Positions 13,643-19,491 of a stretch of DNA of 20,392 bases are shown piece after piece. The notes beneath the pieces were generated by a model. It saw nothing but the letters and a program-made list of their open reading frames with translations, made no database searches and had not been told where the DNA came from. The translations under genes and the position numbers were made by a program. Origin of the DNA: JBJXHC01 sp046160825 (lineage in GTDB: Bacteria; Bacteroidota; Ignavibacteria; UBA10030; UBA6906); the NCBI GenBank assembly GCA_046160825.1, contig JBJXHC010000018.1, forward strand, positions 1 through 20,392. Reading direction: 5' to 3'. Each line of letters begins with the position of its first letter. The first letter of the stretch is position 1.

Positions 13643-14058
13643 ACCCACTCATCACCGGCATCGTGAACTCACTCGGCTTTTTGTGCCTGCTGGCCATTGC
13701 CATTGTTCTCGTCATTTTCCTTTTCGGCTGTAGCGACCTCGGCACGGAGCCGGTCATTCAATCTCCGGAGTGGATCGAAGTCCACAACTTCCACTATGCA
13801 CGGTCCGCCTGGTTCGACTTCATCAGCGTTCAATTCGATATTCCCTCCCCTTCCCAAGGGGAGGGTCAGGGTGGGGTCGACTCGCTTCTCGTAGTCAACC
13901 ACACCGACTCCGACGCCCGGTACATCACCGCACTCTCGCTCGATCCTGGTGTCACCGGCATTCACCATCGTTTCTTTTTCCCTGACGGCTACGTGGATCG
14001 ACTGCCGTTTGAACTCAGTCTCTCAGTCTTTATCAAACTCAATCCAACAATCCAATAA
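13639..14058 (+). CDS. Small lipoprotein between transposase and ATPase genes
   Basis: A 139-residue protein. Residues about 12-30 are hydrophobic and end in the lipobox LFGC (FLCLLAIAIVLVIFLFGCSD), so Cys31 should be lipidated and the rest exported. The mature part has no recognised domain. A palindromic repeat at 13843-13879 encodes about residues 69-81 (PSPSQGEGQGGVDS). The start overlaps the previous stop as ATGA. An exported lipoprotein is unexpected between A and B, and surface exclusion of related phages is one possible role (inference). Confidence 0.65.
   Translation: MNPLITGIVNSLGFLCLLAIAIVLVIFLFGCSDLGTEPVIQSPEWIEVHNFHYARSAWFDFISVQFDIPSPSQGEGQGGVDSLLVVNHTDSDARYITALSLDPGVTGIHHRFFFPDGYVDRLPFELSLSVFIKLNPTIQ
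13843..13879. repeat. Dispersed palindromic repeat, in-frame copy inside the lipoprotein gene
   Basis: CCCTCCCCTTCCCAAGGGGA, then GGGTCAGGGTGGGGTCG. It has the same arms and tail as the transposase copy but is read in another frame, as PSPSQGEGQGGV. Confidence 0.85.
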
Positions 14059-14090
14059 TCCATTTCTCTACCCCCGGAGAAAACAACACC

Positions 14091-15053
14091 ATGAAAAGCA
14101 ACGCCGCCCAAAAGATTCTTCACATAGACGATCTGGATCCACGGCATCTGGACCCGGAGCGCGTCCTCGCAAAGGTCAAGAACTCACTGGACCGTGGCGA
14201 GATCTCGCTGAAGGAGATCGAGCGCTTCACATCATTTGCAACGTCAACACTCTCGCAGCTCTTCAATGACAAGTACGAGGGCGACCGCGAGAAGATACTG
14301 AACTCCGTCGTGCGATTCTGGAGGAGTTGGATTGCAAAGAATTCCATCCTGCACACTGCAGCCGCACAACAAATCACACAGCTCTTCGAAATCTGCTGGA
14401 AGCGGAAACTGATCGGGCTTGCCATCGGCGACAACGGACGCGGCAAGAGCACAGCCGCACAATCCTACTGCGCAATCAACTCAGACCGGGCAGTGTACCT
14501 CGTGCTCGATGAATCCTGGCGGCTGTTGGAATCCCTCGATGCGCTCGGCGAAGCTCTCGGGATCGAATCACAAATGACCGGCCCGGCGTCGCTCCGCAAA
14601 GCGGCTATCATCCGGGCACTACAACGTAAACCGAAATTGATTGTGATCGACGAGGGCGACGAGATCAAGCCACGTCTCCTCTCCGTTCTCCGGACAATCT
14701 ACGGCGACCAGGACGGGCGTTGCGGCATCGTGGTGCTCGGCACTACGGAACTGGAAAAGATGCTCAGGGACCCGCGTAATCATCTCCGTTACTTTGATAC
14801 ACGCGTTGCCATCCGTCAGAAGGTCAGCGAGATGGACGATAACGACGCCCGGAAACTGGTTGAGGAATACGATAACGATCTGGAGCGGGCGGACATTAAG
14901 CAACTCTGCGAATGGGCGAACCACCAGTCGCGCAACCGCGGCGGCATGAGGGCACTGCGTCATCTGATGAACCTCGCACAGGATATTGCACAGTCGAGCG
15001 ACAAGAAAGAGATCGACCTCGACTGCATCGATGCAGCGAAAGGAATGATGTGA
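14091..15053 (+). CDS. DNA transposition protein, MuB-like AAA ATPase
   Basis: A 320-residue protein. The N-terminal region has a helix-turn-helix-like stretch at about residues 40-62 (KEIERFTSFATSTLSQLFND), as in MuB. Walker A is at residues 113-121 (GDNGRGKST) and Walker B at about 182-188 (KLIVIDE). A sensor-like VVLGTTELEK follows, and the C-terminal part is helical. MuB binds target DNA with ATP, gives target immunity and activates the transposase. The start has GGAG 11 bases upstream. A lipoprotein and two small genes separate it from the transposase, whereas in Mu B follows A directly. Confidence 0.9.
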   Translation: MKSNAAQKILHIDDLDPRHLDPERVLAKVKNSLDRGEISLKEIERFTSFATSTLSQLFNDKYEGDREKILNSVVRFWRSWIAKNSILHTAAAQQITQLFEICWKRKLIGLAIGDNGRGKSTAAQSYCAINSDRAVYLVLDESWRLLESLDALGEALGIESQMTGPASLRKAAIIRALQRKPKLIVIDEGDEIKPRLLSVLRTIYGDQDGRCGIVVLGTTELEKMLRDPRNHLRYFDTRVAIRQKVSEMDDNDARKLVEEYDNDLERADIKQLCEWANHQSRNRGGMRALRHLMNLAQDIAQSSDKKEIDLDCIDAAKGMM

Positions 15054-15070
15054 CGGACGTTTCTCAGTCC

Positions 15071-15095
15071 GTCATCCTGAACTAAGTGAAGGATC
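15071..15095. repeat. Dispersed CATCCTGAACTAAGTGAAGGAT unit
   Basis: GTCATCCTGAACTAAGTGAA followed by GGATC, between the ATPase gene and the next gene. Such units are common dispersed repeats in many genomes (background knowledge). Here its AAGGA supplies the ribosome-binding site of the 78-aa gene, 9 bases before ATG 15103. Confidence 0.5.
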
Positions 15096-15102
15096 CAACA
15101 CC

Positions 15103-15339
15103 ATGAAAGTCAAAGTCAAAATCGAAATCCACAGCATCACGGTCCGGGCAACGATTGTCGATGCAGAGAACCCGGCGAGGAACCGTGCGTACCAGGCAAC
15201 CTTCACGCCGGATATGCCAGCTCTTCCCGGACAAATCGAAGGCATGTTCCGTGCGGCTCAACGGCACATCTTCTATAACGAAGTCGACAAGCCGACAGTC
15301 CCGGCTTCACAGACTAAAGAGACTCCAAAAACTCCATGA
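15103..15339 (+). CDS. Small hypothetical early protein
   Basis: A 78-residue protein (MKVKVKIEIHSITVRATIVD, later FTPDMPALPGQIEGMFRAAQ). It has N-terminal beta strands, then a helix, then a Pro/Thr-rich end. Its stop overlaps the GemA start as ATGA. Function unknown. Its ribosome-binding sequence falls inside a dispersed repeat. Confidence 0.6.
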   Translation: MKVKVKIEIHSITVRATIVDAENPARNRAYQATFTPDMPALPGQIEGMFRAAQRHIFYNEVDKPTVPASQTKETPKTP

Positions 15340-15848
15340 ACTCTACACTCTCACGCTCCACACTCATAGGCCGCGTCCACGCACGCGCGAAGGCCACCGG
15401 GCTTCTCGACGACGATAAGATTTATCGGGATGCCCTGGAGAGTAGCACCGGCAAGCGAAGCTGTGCAGACATGGATACTGAAGAACTGAAACGGGTGCTG
15501 GTCGCTTTAGGCGGATCCGAATACGTGGTCGGGCGGCCACCAACGCGGAATAAGCAGGACCAGCACCCGAATTTGAAACGCACCGGCACTATGCACGGCA
15601 AGCTCGCCCGGCTCATGCAACACCTTGGATGGAACTGGAAACAGACCGCAGGATTTTGTCAGCGCGTAACCGGCAAAACCGACACCCGTCTCTGCAGCAG
15701 CACGGAGCTATCCAAGGTCATCACCGGCATGGTTGCAATGATCGAACAGAAACTTGCTTCCCGCGAGATCATCCTCACAGCAGGCGAGCTCGCAACGTTC
15801 CGTAAACACACGCGTCACCACTCACAATCTCAGGAGACTAAACCATGA
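15336..15848 (+). CDS. gemA: Regulatory protein GemA (Mu gp16 family)
   Basis: A 170-residue protein. The N-terminal half has the family pattern: LIGRVHARAKATGLLDDDKI, YRDALESSTGKRSCADMDTE and ELKRVLVAL. The C-terminal half has the second conserved block (KLARLMQHLGWNWKQTAGFC, then VTGKTDTRLCSSTELSKVIT). GemA in Mu-like phages modulates early host gene expression and DNA topology. It is coupled to both neighbours by ATGA overlaps. In Mu, gam precedes gemA; here the order is reversed. Confidence 0.88.
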   Translation: MNSTLSRSTLIGRVHARAKATGLLDDDKIYRDALESSTGKRSCADMDTEELKRVLVALGGSEYVVGRPPTRNKQDQHPNLKRTGTMHGKLARLMQHLGWNWKQTAGFCQRVTGKTDTRLCSSTELSKVITGMVAMIEQKLASREIILTAGELATFRKHTRHHSQSQETKP

Positions 15849-16207
15849 CCGGTCTCATTGTATTATCTGTCGCCGTTGTCATCATCTTCGGCGTCATCAT
15901 GTATTCCAAGCGTGACCAGTACAAGTCCGACGACCGCCGCAGGCGCGAGTTGGAGAAAGCCGCCGCCGACCGTTACGCTGGGCTTCCACTCATTGAGGCC
16001 CTCGATCATTTGTATATCGTCACCGCCCGGCAACTGTACCGCGATAAACTCAAAGGCCGTGACCGGGAGGATCTGCAATGCGACCTCCGCCTCATCGCAG
16101 AGTTGCGCCTCAGCATCATTGAATACAAAATTATCGAAGAGCACCGGGATAATCCTGTACACTATTTCTCAGCTCTACGAACTCCACAAACTCTATCAAC
16201 TCAATAA
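15845..16207 (+). CDS. Small membrane-anchored early protein
   Basis: A 120-residue protein with one N-terminal membrane span (residues about 3-19, GLIVLSVAVVIIFGVIM) and a charged cytoplasmic helix region (DRRRRELEKAAADRYAGLPL, DKLKGRDREDLQCDLRLIAE). It is coupled to GemA by an ATGA overlap. Family not recognised. A membrane-anchored helical protein in the early region could act in host takeover, but nothing specific is visible. Confidence 0.65.
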   Translation: MTGLIVLSVAVVIIFGVIMYSKRDQYKSDDRRRRELEKAAADRYAGLPLIEALDHLYIVTARQLYRDKLKGRDREDLQCDLRLIAELRLSIIEYKIIEEHRDNPVHYFSALRTPQTLSTQ

Positions 16208-16224
16208 ACTCAAAGGACTCCCCC

Positions 16225-16734
16225 ATGCTCACAATCCACGTCATACAGGACGCCGATGATACCCTGGCAAAGATCGGTCGGCTTAATCGGGACATCGACG
16301 CAGAGAGGGTTATGCTCGATGATGCTATCGCTGAACTCACGCGTGTCTCCGCCGAGAAGTTGAAGCCCGTCATAGACGAACGCAACGATGCCGAGAAGAT
16401 TCTCCTCGAGTACATCAAGAGGAACAAGCGTGACTTCTCCGAGCAACGAACGACTGAACTGACCTTCGGCACCATCGGTGTCCGTAACTATCCCGGCAAA
16501 CCATCTGTCGAACGGGGCCTCAAGGCGGAGGATGTTGCCAAACGCCTCTACAAAATAAAGAGGTTCAGGAACCTTGTGAAGGTGAAATACTCGCTAATCA
16601 AAAATGCTTTGAAGGGCATGGAGAACGCCGCCAGCACTCTCGCAAAGTACGGCATCCGGTTCTCACAGAAAAAGGATCAGCCCTTCTACACTATCAATGA
16701 GTCGAAGATCGACGAACAATTCCCACTCACATAA
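16225..16734 (+). CDS. gam: Host-nuclease inhibitor Gam
   Basis: A 169-residue protein. The long N-terminal helix (IGRLNRDIDAERVMLDDAIA) and second helix (KPVIDERNDAEKILLEYIKR) form the Gam coiled-coil pair. These are followed by LTFGTIGVRNYPGKPSVERG, a family signature, and a C-terminal KYGIRFSQKKDQPFYTI. Mu Gam is related to Ku and binds DNA ends, protecting them from RecBCD-type nucleases. AAAGGA at good distance supports ATG 16225. Confidence 0.9.
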   Translation: MLTIHVIQDADDTLAKIGRLNRDIDAERVMLDDAIAELTRVSAEKLKPVIDERNDAEKILLEYIKRNKRDFSEQRTTELTFGTIGVRNYPGKPSVERGLKAEDVAKRLYKIKRFRNLVKVKYSLIKNALKGMENAASTLAKYGIRFSQKKDQPFYTINESKIDEQFPLT

Positions 16735-16756
16735 TCCGGACAAGGATACAGCAACC

Positions 16757-17131
16757 ATGAAGCGCGTCTCCCCCCACGCTAAAGCGGTCCGCAAGCCAAG
16801 ACCAAAACGAAAGCACTTCCACACCGAGCGCATCACCGTCATCAAAGACAGTGATGGCAAAGGCGTCGAGCAGGAACGTCCATCAACAAAACCTGACGAC
16901 CGCATCATCCTCTCAACCATACTTGAACTCACGCCTCCGAATTGCCTCGCATGTTCGACACGTGAAGCCGCTGTGAATCTCACAGAGAATGGCGTGAAGA
17001 TCGGTGTCCATCCCCTGGGTTATCGTCTCTCTTGCCTGCGCGACAAAGGGTATCTCAAAATGGAGAAGGAGCATTCCTATTCCCTTTGGTCCCTCACCGC
17101 GGCAGGCAAACGATTCCTGTCTCAGCGATGA
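16757..17131 (+). CDS. Winged-helix-like early regulator
   Basis: A 124-residue protein from ATG 16757, chosen over an upstream in-frame start at 16697 because AAGGA precedes it and the longer form would overlap gam. The N-terminal 45 residues are basic and disordered (RKPRPKRKHFHTERITVIKD). Residues about 50-124 look like a winged helix: CSTREAAVNLTENGVKIGVH, LGYRLSCLRDKGYLKMEKEH and SLWSLTAAGKRFLS, the last resembling the family's wing. It may be one of the missing middle or late activators, but it is not similar to Mor or C by eye. Confidence 0.65.
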   Translation: MKRVSPHAKAVRKPRPKRKHFHTERITVIKDSDGKGVEQERPSTKPDDRIILSTILELTPPNCLACSTREAAVNLTENGVKIGVHPLGYRLSCLRDKGYLKMEKEHSYSLWSLTAAGKRFLSQR

Positions 17132-17550
17132 AGCATTACTACCCTGAGCAAAGGCAGAGCTATGCGAGCACATACACCAACTTCGATCCGTTCCGACGAG
17201 CGCGGTACTGCACCAACCGCCGTCGCAGGCTCGGCATCCCGGCCCGTCAGTACCGTCGCACCATCCGCGACGCGGAAGAAATCCTCATGCTCCAATGCTC
17301 TGGCTGCCGGGGCTACAAGTATCCGCACGAGTTCTCGCCCAACAAAAGCAAACCGCACGGACGAGGCCACCTGTGCCACGAGTGTCTTGCCGGCGCAGCT
17401 CGAGAGCGACGCAGGGTACATCAAACTCCTCGGCGACGTTCGAGACGCTCTTGTGTTCATCACCCGTTCACTCGGCCTGTCCCGTCGCTGTCTGGACGAA
17501 GCCGCATTCGCAGCTCTGCGCGTGATCTATCGATACAAACAGAATCATAA
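17128..17550 (+). CDS. Zinc-ribbon protein, frame likely disrupted near 17400
   Basis: Residues 1-92 look genuine: an Arg-rich start, then CSGC (Cys57, Cys60) and CHEC (Cys83, Cys86), spaced as in small zinc ribbons and HNH-related proteins. After Arg92 the frame gives a Ser/Arg-rich string (RRRSRRSCVHHPFTRPVPSL) typical of a wrong frame. The +1 frame gives DAGYIKLLGDVRDALVFITR and stops at 17560, overlapping the next ATG as TAATG. A +1 (or -2) shift near 17400 would make a 143-144-residue protein. It may be a real indel, an assembly error, or two overlapping genes. Confidence 0.6.
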   Translation: MKHYYPEQRQSYASTYTNFDPFRRARYCTNRRRRLGIPARQYRRTIRDAEEILMLQCSGCRGYKYPHEFSPNKSKPHGRGHLCHECLAGAARERRRVHQTPRRRSRRSCVHHPFTRPVPSLSGRSRIRSSARDLSIQTES

Positions 17551-17560
17551 GGAACCATAA
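17387..17560 (+). CDS. Continuation of the zinc-ribbon gene in the +1 frame, or separate small ORF
   Basis: From TTG 17387 the frame encodes 57 residues with normal protein character (AQLESDAGYIKLLGDVRDAL, CLDEAAFAALRVIYRYKQNH). The stop overlaps the following start as TAATG, matching the coupling seen throughout this operon. There is no good ribosome-binding site before the TTG, so it is more likely the displaced C-terminus of the zinc-ribbon protein than a gene of its own. Confidence 0.45.
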   Translation: MPAQLESDAGYIKLLGDVRDALVFITRSLGLSRRCLDEAAFAALRVIYRYKQNHKEP

Positions 17561-18003
17561 TGCCACAGAGCATTATTGAGATCACCTCGTTTGAACACGT
17601 CATCGCCATTGCACTCCAACGCAAGCTCCACGAGCAAGAGCTCCCGCCTTTGATCAAGGCGAGGGCGGGCGTGAAGGCAGAAAAGGGGTCGCCCGTGTTG
17701 TTGACCTTCTCGGAGATCTGGTCCTGCTGCAAAGCCGCACGGGTCCAGCAGCCCGCGCAGATTGCCTTCAGCGACAGCCAGCGTTTCTTTGCCAGTAATA
17801 TGTTCGAGGCGATCAAGTCCCTTGAGAAAAAAGGAATCGTGTGGAGTTATCGGGCCGGAGAACTCAACAGAGAGAAGTTGATCCACATCGGCCTCACCGC
17901 CGCCGGCATCACCTGGTTGAAGTCTGCAGTCTTCTCTCACCAGGACAGAGCGCCACAACCTGAGCCAAGCGATAGATCCGCACGGCGGAGCGACCATGAG
18001 TAA
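17560..18003 (+). CDS. Winged-helix-like early protein
   Basis: A 147-residue protein. Residues about 70-125 resemble a winged helix: SDSQRFFASNMFEAIKSLEK, then KGIVWSYRAGELNREKLIHI and GLTAAGITWLK, the last echoing the end of the 16757 gene product. The N-terminal part carries LPPLIKARAGVKAEKG, which looks like an old, altered copy of the in-frame repeat peptide seen in the transposase. Its start overlaps the previous stop as TAATG. Probably a DNA-binding regulator; exact role unknown. Confidence 0.6.
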   Translation: MPQSIIEITSFEHVIAIALQRKLHEQELPPLIKARAGVKAEKGSPVLLTFSEIWSCCKAARVQQPAQIAFSDSQRFFASNMFEAIKSLEKKGIVWSYRAGELNREKLIHIGLTAAGITWLKSAVFSHQDRAPQPEPSDRSARRSDHE

Positions 18004-18337
18004 AGCACGCCCCCCCGACACATGGATTTTCAGTCCATTGCTCAATCACGCGCGTCATGTCTTCGGTGTGAACCCAAACGGACGCATGGAGCAATACACG
18101 TCCTGCGAGGTCATCATCGCAACGAACATGGCAGCAACCTCGTCATCTTTGAAGAGAGCAACGGGAACCTTTGTTTCACCCGGCAGGAATACCGCCGTGT
18201 ACACAAAGTTGCGTTGGGGGATCGGAGGTGGAACACCGTTCAGAAAATGCATAGGGATGCTTTCAGCACTGAAGACTCAACAGGAAAGGACTACGACAAA
18301 AATGTCGTTGAATAAATTCAAAGAGTCAATAGCCTGA
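17996..18337 (+). CDS. Hypothetical early protein, second half in doubt
   Basis: A 113-residue open frame from an ATG that overlaps the previous gene by 8 bases. Residues 1-43 (FSPLLNHARHVFGVNPNGRM...YTSCEVIIATN) look genuine. Past about 18125 the -1 frame (GSNLVIFEESNGNLCFTRQE, to a stop at 18315) looks more protein-like than this one, so a shift may exist. Against that, the unshifted stop overlaps the next start as TGATG. I keep the intact frame as the annotation but am unsure of its C-terminal half. No function recognised. Confidence 0.4.
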   Translation: MSKARPPDTWIFSPLLNHARHVFGVNPNGRMEQYTSCEVIIATNMAATSSSLKRATGTFVSPGRNTAVYTKLRWGIGGGTPFRKCIGMLSALKTQQERTTTKMSLNKFKESIA

Positions 18338-18783
18338 TGCGCCGTCGCCGAAATACCGCTCTGGCCGATGTGATCCGTTCACACCCGACAGCCATGCTTC
18401 CGCTTTTCGAGCAGTCCCAAACTCCCCTCTCCTCCGAGGAGAGGGGCAGGGGGAGAGGTCTAACCGATAACCAGCGCCAGCTCCTCTCCGGCCCCCGTTC
18501 AATCGCGGTTGCCGACGAGACCAAGGCCGCCGCGCACAAGCGTCTCACCGATGGTACGCTCCTCGGCCGCAAGCAATACCTGGTGCTTGATGCATTCAAG
18601 AAAGTCCCGGACGCAACAAACGAAGAGATCGCACGCGCACTCGGATGGCCGATCAATCATGTTGTCGGCCGCACATTCGAACTGCGCCGTTTGCTCCTCG
18701 TAACCGAATCACAGAAACGCCCGTGTGCCGTCACCGGCAACAGAGTCCAAGCCTGGAAAACCAACCCGGAGAAATGCAGATGA
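18337..18783 (+). CDS. Winged-helix-like regulator with inserted repeat
   Basis: A 148-residue protein. Residues about 78-130 form the likely DNA-binding domain: LGRKQYLVLDAFKKVPDATN, EEIARALGWPINHVVGRTFE and LRRLLLVTESQKRP, a MarR-like or replication-initiator-like wing. The dispersed palindrome at 18422-18458 encodes about residues 29-42 (TPLSSEERGRGRGLTD) in the N-terminal linker. The start overlaps the previous stop as TGATG and the stop overlaps the next start as ATGA. Together with the genes at 16757 and 17560 it makes three winged-helix-like proteins in a row, candidates for middle or late gene control. Confidence 0.65.
   Translation: MRRRRNTALADVIRSHPTAMLPLFEQSQTPLSSEERGRGRGLTDNQRQLLSGPRSIAVADETKAAAHKRLTDGTLLGRKQYLVLDAFKKVPDATNEEIARALGWPINHVVGRTFELRRLLLVTESQKRPCAVTGNRVQAWKTNPEKCR
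18422..18458. repeat. Dispersed palindromic repeat, in-frame copy inside a regulator gene
   Basis: CCCCTCTCCT (18424-18433) pairs perfectly with AGGAGAGGGG (18437-18446) over a 3-base loop, followed by a CAGGGGGAGAGG tail. Translated as TPLSSEERGRGRG. Confidence 0.8.
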
Positions 18784-18947
18784 TCGTTTCCTCAAAGCCA
18801 GACTATGTTCTGTACCACGAGATCCCTGGCAAGAAGGCCGGTCGCGCACCACAGGACAATGCCACCGAGGTCGCCCTGGCATACGAACGCCTGGAAGCGA
18901 GGTTTGGATTTCTTCTTCCGCACTGGTGCGGAAATCATCACGCATAA
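18780..18947 (+). CDS. Small hypothetical protein, last gene of the early operon
   Basis: A 55-residue protein (MIVSSKPDYVLYHEIPGKKA, later EVALAYERLEARFGFLLPHW). It starts in an ATGA overlap with the regulator gene, which supports it despite its size. It ends with two His after CGN. Function unknown. A non-coding stretch of about 360 bases follows, so the coupled operon ends here. Confidence 0.6.
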   Translation: MIVSSKPDYVLYHEIPGKKAGRAPQDNATEVALAYERLEARFGFLLPHWCGNHHA

Positions 18948-19308
18948 TTTTTAATGTTTCCTTGCGTAGGTAACGAGGAACTCGACACTATATTGTTATC
19001 ACACCATTGAAAGGCATTCACAGAATGATTACGTTGGAGTTGTCCAGAAACTCCCGAGGGCGGTACCTCCGCCCCGTCAGAGCGGAACGCTCAGTCGCAC
19101 AAGTGTGCGCTGGCGTCATCCCGCTCGTCGGGGTGCGGGTATTCCCTCGGGAGGCCCGTGGACGCGCCAGCGCATTGTTATTCCTCCCCCTTGCTATTTG
19201 TCCCGACGTTTACGAATTTCCAGTAATTCAGTTTCTGCATAGGAGGTCCTTCACTCGCTGGCTTGCTACGATATTCCGGTCACTCTCTCTCAATCTCCCC
19301 GGTGAAGT
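18948..19308 (+). other. Gene-free stretch holding the structured RNA candidate
   Basis: No convincing gene is present. A frame open from a TTG at 19007 to 19321 covers the hairpin cluster and encodes an Arg-rich string without protein character. 18948-19035 is AT-rich with a TATATT at 18989-18994 but no good -35 near it. 19174-19308 is pyrimidine-rich in places and shows no clear structure apart from GGTGAAG before the next ATG. Confidence 0.6.
19036..19176 (+). ncRNA. Candidate structured RNA with pseudoknot
   Basis: Stem A: CTCCCGAGGG (19051-19060) pairs perfectly with CCCTCGGGAG (19144-19153). It encloses hairpins GGGCGG/CCGCCC (19058-19074), GAGCG/CGCTC (19080-19092, GAA loop), CGCAC/GTGCG (19096-19109) and CCCGC/GCGGG (19120-19139). 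Stem B: GCGCTGGCG (19107-19115) pairs with CGCCAGCGC (19165-19173), crossing stem A and so making a pseudoknot. A small alternative hairpin GGAGTT/AACTCC (19036-19054) competes with stem A. The pattern is far denser than elsewhere in the window. It may be a free RNA, a leader of the downstream genes, or an orphan HEARO/OMEGA-type element. The strand is assumed from the direction of its neighbours. Confidence 0.55.
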
Positions 19309-19491
19309 ATGCAGCAGCTGAACGAAGACCAAGCAGTAAAACTCCTTCGCGAGATTGCGCTACACAAGAAAAAAGTCACAGCTGTATTCTGCCACGATGG
19401 AGAAGGGAACTTTTCTGTGACATTTGACAAGCTTCAACTCAGTTGCGAGGAGTACATGATGTTGGAAGGTCGCAGGGTACGCAAATCATGA
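19309..19491 (+). CDS. Small protein preceding the nuclease-like gene
   Basis: A 60-residue protein (MQQLNEDQAVKLLREIALHK, later EGNFSVTFDKLQLSCEEYMM). It has GGTGAAG just before the ATG. Its composition is a helix, two strands, then a charged tail. The stop overlaps the next ATG (ATGA), so the two are made together. No family recognised. By arrangement it could be a partner, antidote or DNA-binding subunit of the nuclease-like protein. It is less GC-rich than the phage genes. Confidence 0.6.
   Translation: MQQLNEDQAVKLLREIALHKKKVTAVFCHDGEGNFSVTFDKLQLSCEEYMMLEGRRVRKS

Noticed and set aside
16697..16756. Upstream in-frame start for the winged-helix gene at 16757
   Set aside because: It would overlap gam by 38 bases and has no ribosome-binding site, whereas ATG 16757 has AAGGA.
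18055..18252. Minus-strand frame with sensible-looking sequence opposite the 17996 gene
   Set aside because: It is against operon direction, has no ribosome-binding site or neighbours, and mirrors codon phase of the plus-strand gene.
18948..19035. Phage right end with transposase-binding repeats
   Set aside because: I looked for a terminal dinucleotide with repeated flanking motifs and found no repeat set that would mark an end.
19036..19176. tRNA or integron attC site as explanation of the hairpins
   Set aside because: No acceptor stem or T-loop pattern, and no attC-type core sites at the outer ends; the crossing stems do not fit either.
19007..19321. Open frame of 104 codons over the hairpin region
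   Set aside because: It starts with TTG without a ribosome-binding site, is Arg-rich without protein character, and its length is explained by GC-rich stems lacking stops.
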